From Cupriavidus yeoncheonensis (GTDB taxonomy: Bacteria > Pseudomonadota > Gammaproteobacteria > Burkholderiales > Burkholderiaceae), in contig NZ_CAJPUY010000022.1 of NCBI RefSeq assembly GCF_905397275.1, forward strand, positions 48,603-112,602: 64,000 bases of DNA, given 5' to 3'. Below the pieces are notes generated by a model. That model was not told the DNA's origin. It worked only from the letters and a program-made list of their open reading frames with translations, and made no database searches. Below, piece after piece: positions 26,027-34,181 of this stretch (the first letter of the stretch is position 1; every line of letters starts with the position of its first letter). The position numbers and the translations under genes are program-made.

Positions 26027-26216
26027 ATCGTGCTCCAGGTTTTGGCCGATAGGCCACGCTTGTCATCTGGGCTTCGCTGTCCGGGCGTCCGTTGGCTCAA
26101 GCGGGGCAGTGGACAGGCTTAGCCGCGTAATTTCAGCGTAGCCCAGCGGTCAGCCGCATCCTTCCGGAACACGGCTGAAAACGGTGTAGGAATCGGACGA
26201 CGCGCGGCGCGGAGCG

Positions 26217-26870
26217 CTAGCCCGCCTCGGTCAGGCCATGTTCCACCGCGTAGACGGCTACCTGCACGCGGCTGGCGAGGTTGAGCTTCTTCAGGATGTT
26301 CTGCACGTGGATCTTCACTGTGCTTTCGGCGACGCCCAGGTCGCGGGCGATTTCCTTGTTGCTCTCGCCGCGCGCCAGCCCCTGCACAATTTCGCGCTCG
26401 CGTGCGGTGAGCCGCGCCGTGTCGTCCTGGCGCGCGGGCGCCGGCGCCGGTGCGCGGAACTGCTGAACGAGCTTGGCGGTCATGGCTTCCGAGATCACCG
26501 GCTCGCCGGCGGCGGCGCGGCGGATGGCGCTGGTAAGGGCCTCGGTCTCGATGTTCTTCAGCAGGTAGCCGCGCGCACCGCTGCGCAGCGCGGTGGCCAG
26601 TTCCTCGGCCTCTTCGGAAACCGTGAGCACGATCACGGCGGAATCGGGCAGGTCCTCGACCAGCAACTGCAGCGCTTCCAGCCCGGACAGGCCGGGCATG
26701 TTCAGGTCCAGCAGGATGACGTCCGGACGATGCTGCTTGGCGCGCTTGATGCCTTCCACGCCGTCGGCGGCTTCATCGACGATCTCGAAATCGGCCTGCC
26801 GCTGCAGCAGCGCGCGGATGCCCGAGCGGAACAGCGTGTGGTCGTCGATCAGCAGAATGCGGATGGTCAT
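26217..26870 (-). CDS. narL: NarL-type nitrate/nitrite response regulator
   Basis: 217 aa. Receiver domain with DDH near the start, phosphoacceptor Asp in VILLDLNMPG (about residue 55) and Lys in YLLKN. A LuxR-type HTH follows (LTAREREIVQGLARGESNKEIARDLGVAESTVKIHV). The ATG overlaps the narX stop (ATGA), so translation is coupled. It binds DNA after phosphorylation by NarX to switch on nitrate respiration or denitrification genes. No nar structural genes lie in this window. Confidence 0.92.
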   Translation of the reverse strand: MTIRILLIDDHTLFRSGIRALLQRQADFEIVDEAADGVEGIKRAKQHRPDVILLDLNMPGLSGLEALQLLVEDLPDSAVIVLTVSEEAEELATALRSGARGYLLKNIETEALTSAIRRAAAGEPVISEAMTAKLVQQFRAPAPAPARQDDTARLTAREREIVQGLARGESNKEIARDLGVAESTVKIHVQNILKKLNLASRVQVAVYAVEHGLTEAG

Positions 26871-28894
26871 CTCAGGGACTCCTGGGTTGGGCGCGGCAAC
26901 GCTTGCCCCGCGGTGGAATGGCGTTCGGCGCGGGCGGCCTGGCCGCCGCGCGGCAGCACCAGCTCGATGCGCGTGCCCTGCGCCGGGCGGGCCTCGATGG
27001 CAAGCCGCGCGCCGAGGCGTGCGGCGCGCTCGCGCATGATGTTCAGGCCGACGTGCACGTCGTTGTCATGCCCGAGCTCGGCCGGATCAAAGCCCTCGCC
27101 ATCATCTTCGACCACGAGCCGGAAATCGTGCCCGTGGCTCAGCGACACGGTGACGTGCGCGGCCATGGCATGCTTGCGCACGTTGGACAATGCTTCCTGC
27201 AGGATGAACAGCACCTGCAGCTGCTGCTCGGGTTGCAACGGCAGATTGTTGCCACGGTCGTCGATGACCAGCTTGGCTTCGGTGCGGCACTGGCGGCGGA
27301 AGCGCTCGACGGTCTCTTCGACGGCGGGGCGCAATTCGCCGGGCGTGAGGCGCGAGCGGAAGTTGTTGAGCAGCTCGCGCACGTCCTGGTAGCTCTCTTC
27401 GACGCCGTGGCGCAGCATCGGCACCAGCTCGCGTGCTTCGGCCAGATCGTCGCGGCCCACCGCGTCGCTGAGAAGCTGCACCTGCAGGTTCAGGAAATTG
27501 AGGCCCTGCGCAATGCTGTCGTGCAGGCCCTGCGCGACCAGGTTGCGCTCTTCGACCACGGCCAGCTGGCGCGCGCTCGCGGACAGGCGCAGGTGTTCCA
27601 GGGCGATGCCGAGATGCTGCGCCAGCGTTTCGAGCAACTGGCGGTCCGAAGCGGGCAGCTCGCGCGGCGCGCGGAAGTGCAGCACGAACGTGCCGATGGC
27701 GCCGCGCTGGCTCTCGATGCGGAAGGCCGCCATGGCCGTGAAGCCTTCGCGCGTGCAGGGCGAAGGCTGCGCCAGCAGCGGGCGGCGCGCCGTCTTGCGC
27801 AGGTCGGCAATGGCGACCACGCCTTCGTGCGTGGCGTCGCCGCAGTGGCAGGCATCCACTGCCATGCAGTTGTCGGCCTCTGCCAGCGTCGCGGGCAGGC
27901 CGGAGGAAGCGAGCAGATGCAGCTTGCCGTGCTGTGCGTCCATGACGCGCACGGAGCCGCCATCGGCATCGAACAGCCGCATCACGCGCTGCAGGAAGCC
28001 GCGCGCCATGGCTTCGGCATCGCGGGCCTGGTTGAGGAAGGCCGCCATGTCGTAGAGCGTTTCGAGGTCGCGGTTCTGGCGCTCCAGTTCGGCAGTCTTG
28101 CTGGCCACGCGCGCAGCCAGGTCCTGGTACAGGTCCTGCAGCTCGTCCGCCATCCGGTTGAAGCCCGCGTTCAGGGTGCCGAACTCATCGCGCGTTTCCA
28201 CCGGCAGGCGCAGCGTGAATTCGCGCGCGGCCATGCGGCGCAGGCCATCCTGCAGGCGCAGCACGGGCAGGATGATCCACAGGTAGAGCAGGTAGATGAC
28301 CGCCACCGTACCCACGCACGCAATGGCCGCCAGCCCGGCCTGCGACAGCCGCAGCAGGTCGGTCTTGCGCGCACTGTCGTGCTCGATCAGTACGACCAGC
28401 CGGTCGGCCTGGGCGACGAAATCCGGCAGCGCCCGCACGTACGCGGCGCCGTTGCCGGCCTGCGCCAGCGGCCTGAGACGCTGCTGCCAGTCATGCAGGA
28501 CGTGATCGAGCTGCGCATGGATGGCCGGTTCGTCGGGCAGGAACAGGGGCCGCACCGGATTGCCCTTGCGCAGCTGGGCCAGGGTGTCGTCCAGCGCCTG
28601 GATCTGATCGTTGCGTGCGCCGGGCTGGCCGGTGGCGGAGAGAGCGAGTTCGATCGCCACGCGGTTGGCGCGCATGCGCAGGCTGCCGGCGTCATTGATG
28701 GCCGCGCCCGCGCCCTCGAGCTTCCACGACAGCCACAGCGTACCGGCGATCATGGTGAGCACCACCAGCAGCGAAGCCAGCGACAGCAGGATGATGCGCG
28801 TGGACAGGCGGTGACGGGGCGGCGTCAGGCCAGCGGCATCGGGAAGCGGACTGCCGTCCGCGAACGGCGCAGTGTCGGTGTCGGGAGTGGACAT
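26867..28894 (-). CDS. narX: NarX-type nitrate/nitrite sensor kinase
   Basis: 675 aa. TM1 about residues 32-55, with the P-box-like AINDAGSLRMRANR just outside the membrane and a periplasmic helical domain. TM2 is about 185-208. Then HAMP, a GAF-like domain with conserved cysteines (CMAVDACHCG) and a HisKA_3/HATPase pair (phosphoacceptor in LHDSIAQGLNFL, G1 DDGEGFDP, later GLNIMRERA). The P-box is the nitrate/nitrite binding element of NarX/NarQ, so the assignment is firm. Stop overlaps the narL start. It is divergent from the hemerythrin gene. Confidence 0.92.
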   Translation of the reverse strand: MSTPDTDTAPFADGSPLPDAAGLTPPRHRLSTRIILLSLASLLVVLTMIAGTLWLSWKLEGAGAAINDAGSLRMRANRVAIELALSATGQPGARNDQIQALDDTLAQLRKGNPVRPLFLPDEPAIHAQLDHVLHDWQQRLRPLAQAGNGAAYVRALPDFVAQADRLVVLIEHDSARKTDLLRLSQAGLAAIACVGTVAVIYLLYLWIILPVLRLQDGLRRMAAREFTLRLPVETRDEFGTLNAGFNRMADELQDLYQDLAARVASKTAELERQNRDLETLYDMAAFLNQARDAEAMARGFLQRVMRLFDADGGSVRVMDAQHGKLHLLASSGLPATLAEADNCMAVDACHCGDATHEGVVAIADLRKTARRPLLAQPSPCTREGFTAMAAFRIESQRGAIGTFVLHFRAPRELPASDRQLLETLAQHLGIALEHLRLSASARQLAVVEERNLVAQGLHDSIAQGLNFLNLQVQLLSDAVGRDDLAEARELVPMLRHGVEESYQDVRELLNNFRSRLTPGELRPAVEETVERFRRQCRTEAKLVIDDRGNNLPLQPEQQLQVLFILQEALSNVRKHAMAAHVTVSLSHGHDFRLVVEDDGEGFDPAELGHDNDVHVGLNIMRERAARLGARLAIEARPAQGTRIELVLPRGGQAARAERHSTAGQALPRPTQESLR

Positions 28895-29087
28895 GGGAAG
28901 GACATGGGAACAAGGTCTGAGGACTGGGGGCGGTCAACCTTACGGGCGATTGTCCGCGCGGTCCGGGTGGCTCAGCATGCGCCAGATCAAGAAAACGTCA
29001 TTCCGTGACACAGTTTTGTGCCGTGCGCTGCGCTTGCTGCGCCGGGCCCCGTACCTGGGCCGAGCCTCCTGGTTTCCGTGGGGAGAC

Positions 29088-29104
29088 ATATCATGGCGTG
29101 ATAT
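29088..29104. promoter_or_regulatory. 6-bp perfect inverted repeat in the narX-hemerythrin gap
   Basis: ATATCA and TGATAT flank 5 bases. It has operator geometry but no family was assigned. It lies 194 bases upstream of the narX ATG and 145 upstream of the hemerythrin ATG. Confidence 0.4.
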
Positions 29105-29179
29105 AAAAATGACGGTGCGTCTCCCGGCGCTCATAGACCCTGAAGGTGGTCGGGTCTTGCCCGCGAATCTCGCGCGGAC

Positions 29180-29221
29180 TTATTCGCGATCAAGTCCCGC
29201 CCCCGATACGGGTCCTAGCAT
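29180..29221 (+). promoter_or_regulatory. Fnr/Dnr-type promoter of the hemerythrin-led operon
   Basis: TTATT-cgcg-ATCAA (29180-29193; consensus TTGAT-N4-ATCAA) is followed by G, 20 bases and CTAGCATC, giving TAGCAT (29216-29221) as the -10. The site centre is then about 41.5 bases before the predicted start near 29228, the class II spacing. The ubiU promoter repeats this layout. Confidence 0.6.
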
Positions 29222-29248
29222 CCACCGGACTGACCCCGGAGAACCACC

Positions 29249-29674
29249 ATGTCCAGCGCCATTGAAACCCTGGTGCGCCAGCACCGCGATTGCGACCAGG
29301 CCCTTGAGGACCTTGAAGCGTACCTGCCCAACCCGGACTGGGTAGCGGCGGCGGGTGCGTTCGCGCGCCTCGACGCCGCGCTGCTGGGCAACTTCTCGGC
29401 CGAGGAGGATCGCCTGTTCCCCGCTTTCGAGCAGGCGGCAGGTTCTGCCTGCGGTCCCACCGCCATGATGCGGCACGAACACGACGAAGTCCGCGCGTTG
29501 CTGGAAAACGCCCGCGAATGGCTGCAGTTGCGTGATGCCAACGCGCTGGCCGCGGAGCTCGACACGCTGGTTGTGCTGCTGCAGCAGCACAACCTCAAGG
29601 AGGAAAACGTGCTGTTCCCGATGTGCCGCGCGCGGGTGCCCGGAATTGATGCCTTGCTGGCGAACGTCGGCTGA
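29249..29674 (+). CDS. Hemerythrin HHE-domain protein
   Basis: 141 aa, ATG with CGGAGAA upstream. Ligand-type motifs: LVRQHRDCD (about residue 11), AEEDRLFPAFE, MMRHEHDEV, and HNLKEENVLFP. The first E-x-LFP motif is preceded by Asn (GNFSAEED) where His is usual, so one ligand may be missing. Such proteins bind O2 or NO at a di-iron site. It leads an operon with the NnrS-like and Crp/Fnr genes, which points to NO handling. Confidence 0.85.
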   Translation: MSSAIETLVRQHRDCDQALEDLEAYLPNPDWVAAAGAFARLDAALLGNFSAEEDRLFPAFEQAAGSACGPTAMMRHEHDEVRALLENAREWLQLRDANALAAELDTLVVLLQQHNLKEENVLFPMCRARVPGIDALLANVG

Positions 29675-29696
29675 CCGACATGAAAGGAAATCCACC

Positions 29697-31019
29697 TTGA
29701 AAGCCGCCAGCCTCGACTATGAACGCGCGCCGCGTCCCGGCGTGGTGTTCGGCTGCCTGATGCCGGCGCCCTGGCTGGGCGCGGCCGCGGGCCTGCTGCT
29801 TGCGCTCGGTCCTGCGGCCGGGCTGCCGGACAGGTTCGCGCCGCTGGCGCTTGCAGCCGTGCATGTGCTCGCGCTTGGCATGCTGCTGCCCGTCATGCTT
29901 GGCGCGCTGTTCCAGATGATGCCCGTGGTGGCGGGCGTGGCGGTGCCGGGTTCGGGCGCGCTCGCGCCGCTGGTGGCGCTGGCCGCCGGCACCACGGCCG
30001 GCGCGCTGGCTGCGGGCTTTCTCGGTGGCGGCACCGCGCCATACCGCCTGGCCGCCGTGGCCGGCGGCCTGCTGTTGCCGCTCGCGGGGGGCTTGCTGCT
30101 GCTGGCCGGACGGCGCGTTGCCGCGGTGGATGCCGCCACGCGCACGCTGGCCGGCATTGGTGCACCGCTGGTGTTGACCGGGCTGCTCGGCGCGGCCCTG
30201 GCGGGCTTGTTCGGCGGGTTGTGGACGGTGCCGCCGTCGCAATGGCTGGCGCTGCATGTGGCCTGGGGCCTGGGCGGCTGGCTGGCCGCGCTGGTGACGG
30301 GCATTGCCACCACGGTGCTGCCGATGTTCTGGCAGGCGCCACGCCTGCCGCGCTGGCTGGAGCGCTGCCTGCCGCTCGGGCACTGGCTGCCCCTGCTGGG
30401 ATTCAGCGCGCTGGTGGTGGCGCAGCCAGATGGCGTGCTCGCGCGCTGGGGCCTGGTGCCCTGGCTGCTGTTTGCGGCATGGGTGGCCGGCTTTGCGCTG
30501 GCGGCCACGCTGCGCGCGCGGCGCCGCCACGATCCGGTCTGGCTGCTGTGGCCGGTCGCGGCAACCAGCATGCTGGCGGCGGCGCTGTTGGCGGCGGCCC
30601 TGCCGCTGGTCCCCGAGCCCTGGCATGCGACGCTGTCATGGTGGGTCGGCACGCTGGCGCTCGTCGGTGGCGGCGTGGTGCCCGTGACCGCCATGCTCGG
30701 CAAGATCGTTCCGTTCCTGGTCTGGCTGCACCTGCGCCGGCTGCTGCCACCGCGCGCGCGCGTGCCGGCCATGCAGGCCATCATCACGCCCGCCACGCAA
30801 CGGCGCCAGGCGTGGCTGCTGCTGGCGGCTTTCGCGATGCTGCTGGCGTTGCCGCTCGCGCCGGCCTGGCTGGCGCGCGCCGGCGGACTGGCGTTCGCGC
30901 TGGCCAATGGCTGGCTCGGGCTGCAGTTGCTGAAGGCAATGCGATGCATGCGCGCCATGCGCGCGCAAGGCGGGTTGCCGCCGCGCAAGCCGGTTGTGCA
31001 AGGAGTCCACCATGGCTGA
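29697..31019 (+). CDS. NnrS-like polytopic membrane protein
   Basis: 440 aa from the TTG at 29697, chosen because AAGGAAA lies just upstream and the frame is otherwise in the hemerythrin gene. About 12 hydrophobic segments. Histidines sit in or near helices (VHVLALGM, LHVAWGLGGW, LGHWLP, VWLHLRR), as in NnrS and heme-copper oxidase-fold proteins. It lacks the usual NnrS N-terminal PFF motif, so NnrS-like is a structural guess. NnrS proteins ease NO-derived iron-nitrosyl stress. Stop overlaps the start of the Crp/Fnr gene. Confidence 0.6.
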   Translation: MKAASLDYERAPRPGVVFGCLMPAPWLGAAAGLLLALGPAAGLPDRFAPLALAAVHVLALGMLLPVMLGALFQMMPVVAGVAVPGSGALAPLVALAAGTTAGALAAGFLGGGTAPYRLAAVAGGLLLPLAGGLLLLAGRRVAAVDAATRTLAGIGAPLVLTGLLGAALAGLFGGLWTVPPSQWLALHVAWGLGGWLAALVTGIATTVLPMFWQAPRLPRWLERCLPLGHWLPLLGFSALVVAQPDGVLARWGLVPWLLFAAWVAGFALAATLRARRRHDPVWLLWPVAATSMLAAALLAAALPLVPEPWHATLSWWVGTLALVGGGVVPVTAMLGKIVPFLVWLHLRRLLPPRARVPAMQAIITPATQRRQAWLLLAAFAMLLALPLAPAWLARAGGLAFALANGWLGLQLLKAMRCMRAMRAQGGLPPRKPVVQGVHHG

Positions 31020-31782
31020 GATCGTGACGCTCGACAGCTTGCCGTTGTTCCGTGGCGTCGATGCCGGCGTGCTCGACGCGATCGCCGGTGCGGCCACGCA
31101 GCGGCGCCTGCAGAAGGGCGAATTCCTGTTCCGCCGCGGCGAACCCTGCCGCGGGCTGTTTATCGTGACCGACGGACTGGTGAAGCTCTCGCTGCCCGCC
31201 GCGGCCGGCAGTGCGAAAGGCGCGGAACGCGCCATCGAGGTCTTTGGCCCGGGTGCCGCGTTTGGAGAAGACGTGCTGTTCGTGGATGCGCAGCAGCCGG
31301 CCGACTGTCAGTCGATGACGCGCACCAGCGTGCATTGCATCGACAGCGCCGTGCTGTGGGACGCGGTGGCGCGCGACCCGCAGCTGTCCGCGCGCCTGCT
31401 GCGCAATCTGTCAGGCAGGCTGCATGCGCTCATGCGCGATATCGAGGCCACCAGCCTGCACAACGCCCTGCAGCGCGTGGCCGGATTCCTGCGGGATGAA
31501 GCGCGCGCGGGGCGGCGCACGTGGCTGGCCTGTACGCAGCGCGTGATGGCCTCCAAGCTTGCCATCACGCCCGAGACCCTGTCGCGCGTGGTCAGCCGCT
31601 TCTGCGCCGAAAACCTGGTGCGGCTCGAGCGCGGCAAGATCTTCCTGCTCGATGCCGAAGGGCTGGGGCGGCTGGCGGACGACGGGTCACGCGCGGACGC
31701 CCCGGCCGTCGCTCATGCCGCGACGGTGGCGACGGCGGCCGGTGCGGCCATGGCAGCGGGCTTCTCGCCGCTCAGCAGGTAG
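31012..31782 (+). CDS. Crp/Fnr-family regulator, Dnr/Nnr-like
   Basis: 256 aa, ATG with AAGGAG eight bases upstream, overlapping the preceding stop by 8 bases. N-terminal cyclic-nucleotide-like beta domain (LQKGEFLFRRGEP, then GLFIVTDGLVKL), dimer helix, and a Crp-type HTH (ASKLAITPETLSRVVSRF). The N-terminal cysteine cluster of Fnr is absent, as in NO-sensing Dnr/Nnr regulators, which bind TTGAT-N4-ATCAA-like sites. It is encoded between two genes/operons whose promoters carry such sites. The Ala-rich tail overlaps the convergent nitronate monooxygenase gene. Confidence 0.85.
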   Translation: MAEIVTLDSLPLFRGVDAGVLDAIAGAATQRRLQKGEFLFRRGEPCRGLFIVTDGLVKLSLPAAAGSAKGAERAIEVFGPGAAFGEDVLFVDAQQPADCQSMTRTSVHCIDSAVLWDAVARDPQLSARLLRNLSGRLHALMRDIEATSLHNALQRVAGFLRDEARAGRRTWLACTQRVMASKLAITPETLSRVVSRFCAENLVRLERGKIFLLDAEGLGRLADDGSRADAPAVAHAATVATAAGAAMAAGFSPLSR

Positions 31783-32894
31783 TGGAGCAGGTCCGCCACG
31801 GGGCGGATCGCTTCGCCGAACGGCAGCGCGCCCTTGCCGCGGAAGAACAACCCGCGTTCCACGTCGCCGCGCACGGCCTGCGCCAGCTTCAGGTCGATGC
31901 AGAACTGGCCGATGCGTGACACGCCATCGCGCAGGCCACATGCCTGCAGGCAGTCAAAGCCTTCCAGGCAGTCGCGGGCCTTGGCGCGGCGCTGCAGCCG
32001 GCTTTCGCTCGACAGATAGCGTGACAGCCACGGCGTGAGCACCGCGCGCGCCGGCAGCCCCGCCACGCTGGTGAACTCGCGCAGGTCTTCCGGGCCGGCG
32101 GTGGCCAGCACCTGCTTGAAGGCCGGGTGGGCGTCGCATTCCTCCGTGACCGCAAAGGCGGTGCCCAGTTGCACCGCGGCAGCGCCTTCGCCGAGCCAGT
32201 GGCGCACTTTCGCATGGCTGTTGATGCCGCCCGCCAGGATCAGCGGAACGCTGTCCCACGCGAGCCCGAGCGTGTGGAACAGCTCGCGGCATTCCGTCAG
32301 CACGCGCGCGAACGAAAAGCGGTCTTCGCCGAGATCCTGGATGGCGGACGCGCCCAGATGGCCGCCGGCATGGGCCGGGTGTTCGACGACGATGGCGTCG
32401 GGCAGGCGCCCCTTCTTCATCCACTTGCGCAGCACCAGGCCGATGCCGCGTGCTTCCGACAGGATCGGGATCAGCGCGATCTTCGGGTGGCTGGCGGTCA
32501 GCTCCGGCAGGTCCAGCGGCAGGCCTGCACCCATGACGATGGCGTCGGCGCCGCTTTCGCAGGCCTGGCGCACCAGTTGCGCGTGCGAGCCCACGGCCTT
32601 CATCACGTTGACGGCAACCAGGCCGCGCCCGCGCGACAGTTCGCGTGCGGCCTGGATCTCGCGGTCCAGTGCCACGAGGTTGGCGGCCTCGATGCGCGCC
32701 TTGTCGCGCGTGCCGCGTGTCTGAGCGAGAAGGTCGGGGTGGTGGTGGCGCAGGTCGATGCTGGCAATGGTGCCCACGCCGTTGTGCGCGGCCACGGTAC
32801 CCGCCAGGCGGTGCGCGGAAATGCCGATGCCCATGCCGCCCTGGACGATCGGCAGCAGCCGGCGCCCGGCCAGTTTCAGCCAGTGTTCTGTCAT
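31713..32894 (-). CDS. Nitronate monooxygenase (2-nitropropane dioxygenase type)
   Basis: 393 aa. FMN-binding TIM barrel with PIVQGGMGIGIS near the N-terminus, EHPAHAGGHLG (catalytic His-type segment), LAGGINSHAKV and AVQLGTAF. It oxidises toxic alkyl nitronates. The C-terminal Ala-rich 15 residues overlap the convergent Crp/Fnr gene by 70 bp. Its place beside NO and ubiquinone genes is of interest, since nitro compounds form where NO is present, but no functional link is shown. Confidence 0.88.
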   Translation of the reverse strand: MTEHWLKLAGRRLLPIVQGGMGIGISAHRLAGTVAAHNGVGTIASIDLRHHHPDLLAQTRGTRDKARIEAANLVALDREIQAARELSRGRGLVAVNVMKAVGSHAQLVRQACESGADAIVMGAGLPLDLPELTASHPKIALIPILSEARGIGLVLRKWMKKGRLPDAIVVEHPAHAGGHLGASAIQDLGEDRFSFARVLTECRELFHTLGLAWDSVPLILAGGINSHAKVRHWLGEGAAAVQLGTAFAVTEECDAHPAFKQVLATAGPEDLREFTSVAGLPARAVLTPWLSRYLSSESRLQRRAKARDCLEGFDCLQACGLRDGVSRIGQFCIDLKLAQAVRGDVERGLFFRGKGALPFGEAIRPVADLLHYLLSGEKPAAMAAPAAVATVAA

Positions 32895-32985
32895 GATGGT
32901 CTCGCTTGTTTGGAACTGCGTGCGGACCGCGATATCGGACCGCGCACGAACGCGCCAAGCGTGGCACAGCGTCCGGCGTCGGCGT

Positions 32986-32999
32986 TTGCCTCAGGTCAA
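32986..32999 (+). promoter_or_regulatory. Additional Fnr/Dnr-like site upstream of ubiU
   Basis: TTGCC-tcag-GTCAA. It matches TTG-N8-CAA with partial inner symmetry, 81 bp upstream of the main site, between the divergent nitronate monooxygenase and ubiU. Confidence 0.35.
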
Positions 33000-33066
33000 G
33001 CGGCGGCCGCCCCTGCACCAATGACGTAGGCCGACCGGTCTATGCCGCAAGTCGTTGCGGCGCGGT

Positions 33067-33108
33067 TTGCGCGTGGTCAAGCCCACACGCGAAGTGGCTC
33101 GCTAGCAT
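33067..33108 (+). promoter_or_regulatory. Fnr/Dnr-type promoter of ubiU-ubiV-ubiT
   Basis: TTGCG-cgtg-GTCAA (33067-33080), then G, 20 bases, and CTAGCATC with -10 TAGCAT (33103-33108). The site centre is 41.5 bases before a start near 33115. The 20-base spacing and CTAGCATC are identical to the hemerythrin promoter. Confidence 0.6.
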
Positions 33109-33152
33109 CTGCGCTGGCCGAATTCCCGCGCCGTGCAAGCGGCGCTTCCGAC

Positions 33153-34181
33153 ATGACAACCTCATCTTCCGTGCGGGCGCGCTCCCCGCAGCTGGTCGCG
33201 CCCGCCGGCTCGCTGGCCGCGCTGCGCGCGGCGCTGGAGCACGGCGCCGATGCCGTCTACCTGGGTCTGCGCGACGCCACCAATGCCCGCAACTTCGGCG
33301 GGCTCAATTTCACCGAGGCCGATATCCGCACCGGCGTGGCCGAGGCCCATGCGCGCCACGCGGAGGTCCTGTTCGCCATCAACACGTTCCCGCAGATGGG
33401 TGAAGTGGCCAGGTGGCACCGCGCCGTCGACGCGGCCGCGGACCTTGGCGCCGACGCGGTCATCATGGCCGATGCGGGGTTGATGGCCTACGCGCACCAG
33501 CGGCACCCGCAACTGCGGCTGCACCTGTCGGTGCAGGGCTCCGCCACGCATGCCGACGCCATCGAGCTGATGCGCGAGCGCTTCAATATCAAGCGGGTGG
33601 TGCTGCCGCGCGTGCTGTCGCTCGCGCAGATCGGCAAGCTGGCGCGGCAGACCAGCGTGGAGCTGGAAGTGTTCGGCTTCGGCAGCCTGTGCGTGATGGC
33701 CGAGGGCCGCTGCCTGCTGTCCTCGTATGCCACCGGTGACTCGCCCAACAACAAGGGCGTCTGCTCGCCCGCGCACGCGGTGCGCTGGACCGAGCAGGAC
33801 GGCACCATGCACGCGCGCCTGTCGGGCATCCTGATCGACAGCTACGCGCCCGGCGAGCCCGCCGGATATCCCACGCTGTGCAAGGGGCGCTTCGAGGTCG
33901 AGGGCGAGCGCGGCTACGTGCTGGAAGAGCCCACCAGCCTCAACGCGCTGTCACTGCTGCCGGCGCTGCTCGACATCGGCATCGCCGCGATCAAGATCGA
34001 AGGCCGCCAGCGCAGCCCGCGCTACGTGGCGGATGTCGTCGGCGTGCTGCGCGCCGCCATCGACGCCGCCTGTGCCGAGCCGGCACGCTTCGCCCCGCGC
34101 CAGGAATGGCAGGGCACGCTGGGCCGCCATGCCGAGGGCGACCAGGTCACGCAGGGCGCCTACGACAGGCCGTGGCGATGA
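33153..34181 (+). CDS. ubiU: UbiU, O2-independent ubiquinone synthesis hydroxylase subunit
   Basis: 342 aa, peptidase-U32 fold (APAGSLAALRAALEHGADAVYLG). Cysteines at 180, 187, 204 and 243 (GSLCVMAEGRCLL, KGVCSPAH, TLCKGRF) match the four [4Fe-4S] ligands of UbiU. With UbiV it hydroxylates ubiquinone precursors without O2, using prephenate as donor. Start ATG at 33153. The stop overlaps the ubiV start (ATGA). The Fnr/Dnr-type promoter lies just upstream. Confidence 0.93.
   Translation: MTTSSSVRARSPQLVAPAGSLAALRAALEHGADAVYLGLRDATNARNFGGLNFTEADIRTGVAEAHARHAEVLFAINTFPQMGEVARWHRAVDAAADLGADAVIMADAGLMAYAHQRHPQLRLHLSVQGSATHADAIELMRERFNIKRVVLPRVLSLAQIGKLARQTSVELEVFGFGSLCVMAEGRCLLSSYATGDSPNNKGVCSPAHAVRWTEQDGTMHARLSGILIDSYAPGEPAGYPTLCKGRFEVEGERGYVLEEPTSLNALSLLPALLDIGIAAIKIEGRQRSPRYVADVVGVLRAAIDAACAEPARFAPRQEWQGTLGRHAEGDQVTQGAYDRPWR

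Larger units (their letters stand above)
28895..29248. other. Divergent narX / hemerythrin control region
   Basis: 354 bp, no gene seen. The GC content falls near 29095-29110. It contains the inverted repeat ATATCA-tggcg-TGATAT (29088-29104) and the Fnr/Dnr-type promoter described separately (29180-29221). Confidence 0.6.

Noticed and set aside
29532..29696. Upstream extension of the NnrS-like frame into the hemerythrin gene
   Set aside because: It overlaps the hemerythrin CDS in another frame and has no Shine-Dalgarno; TTG at 29697 does.
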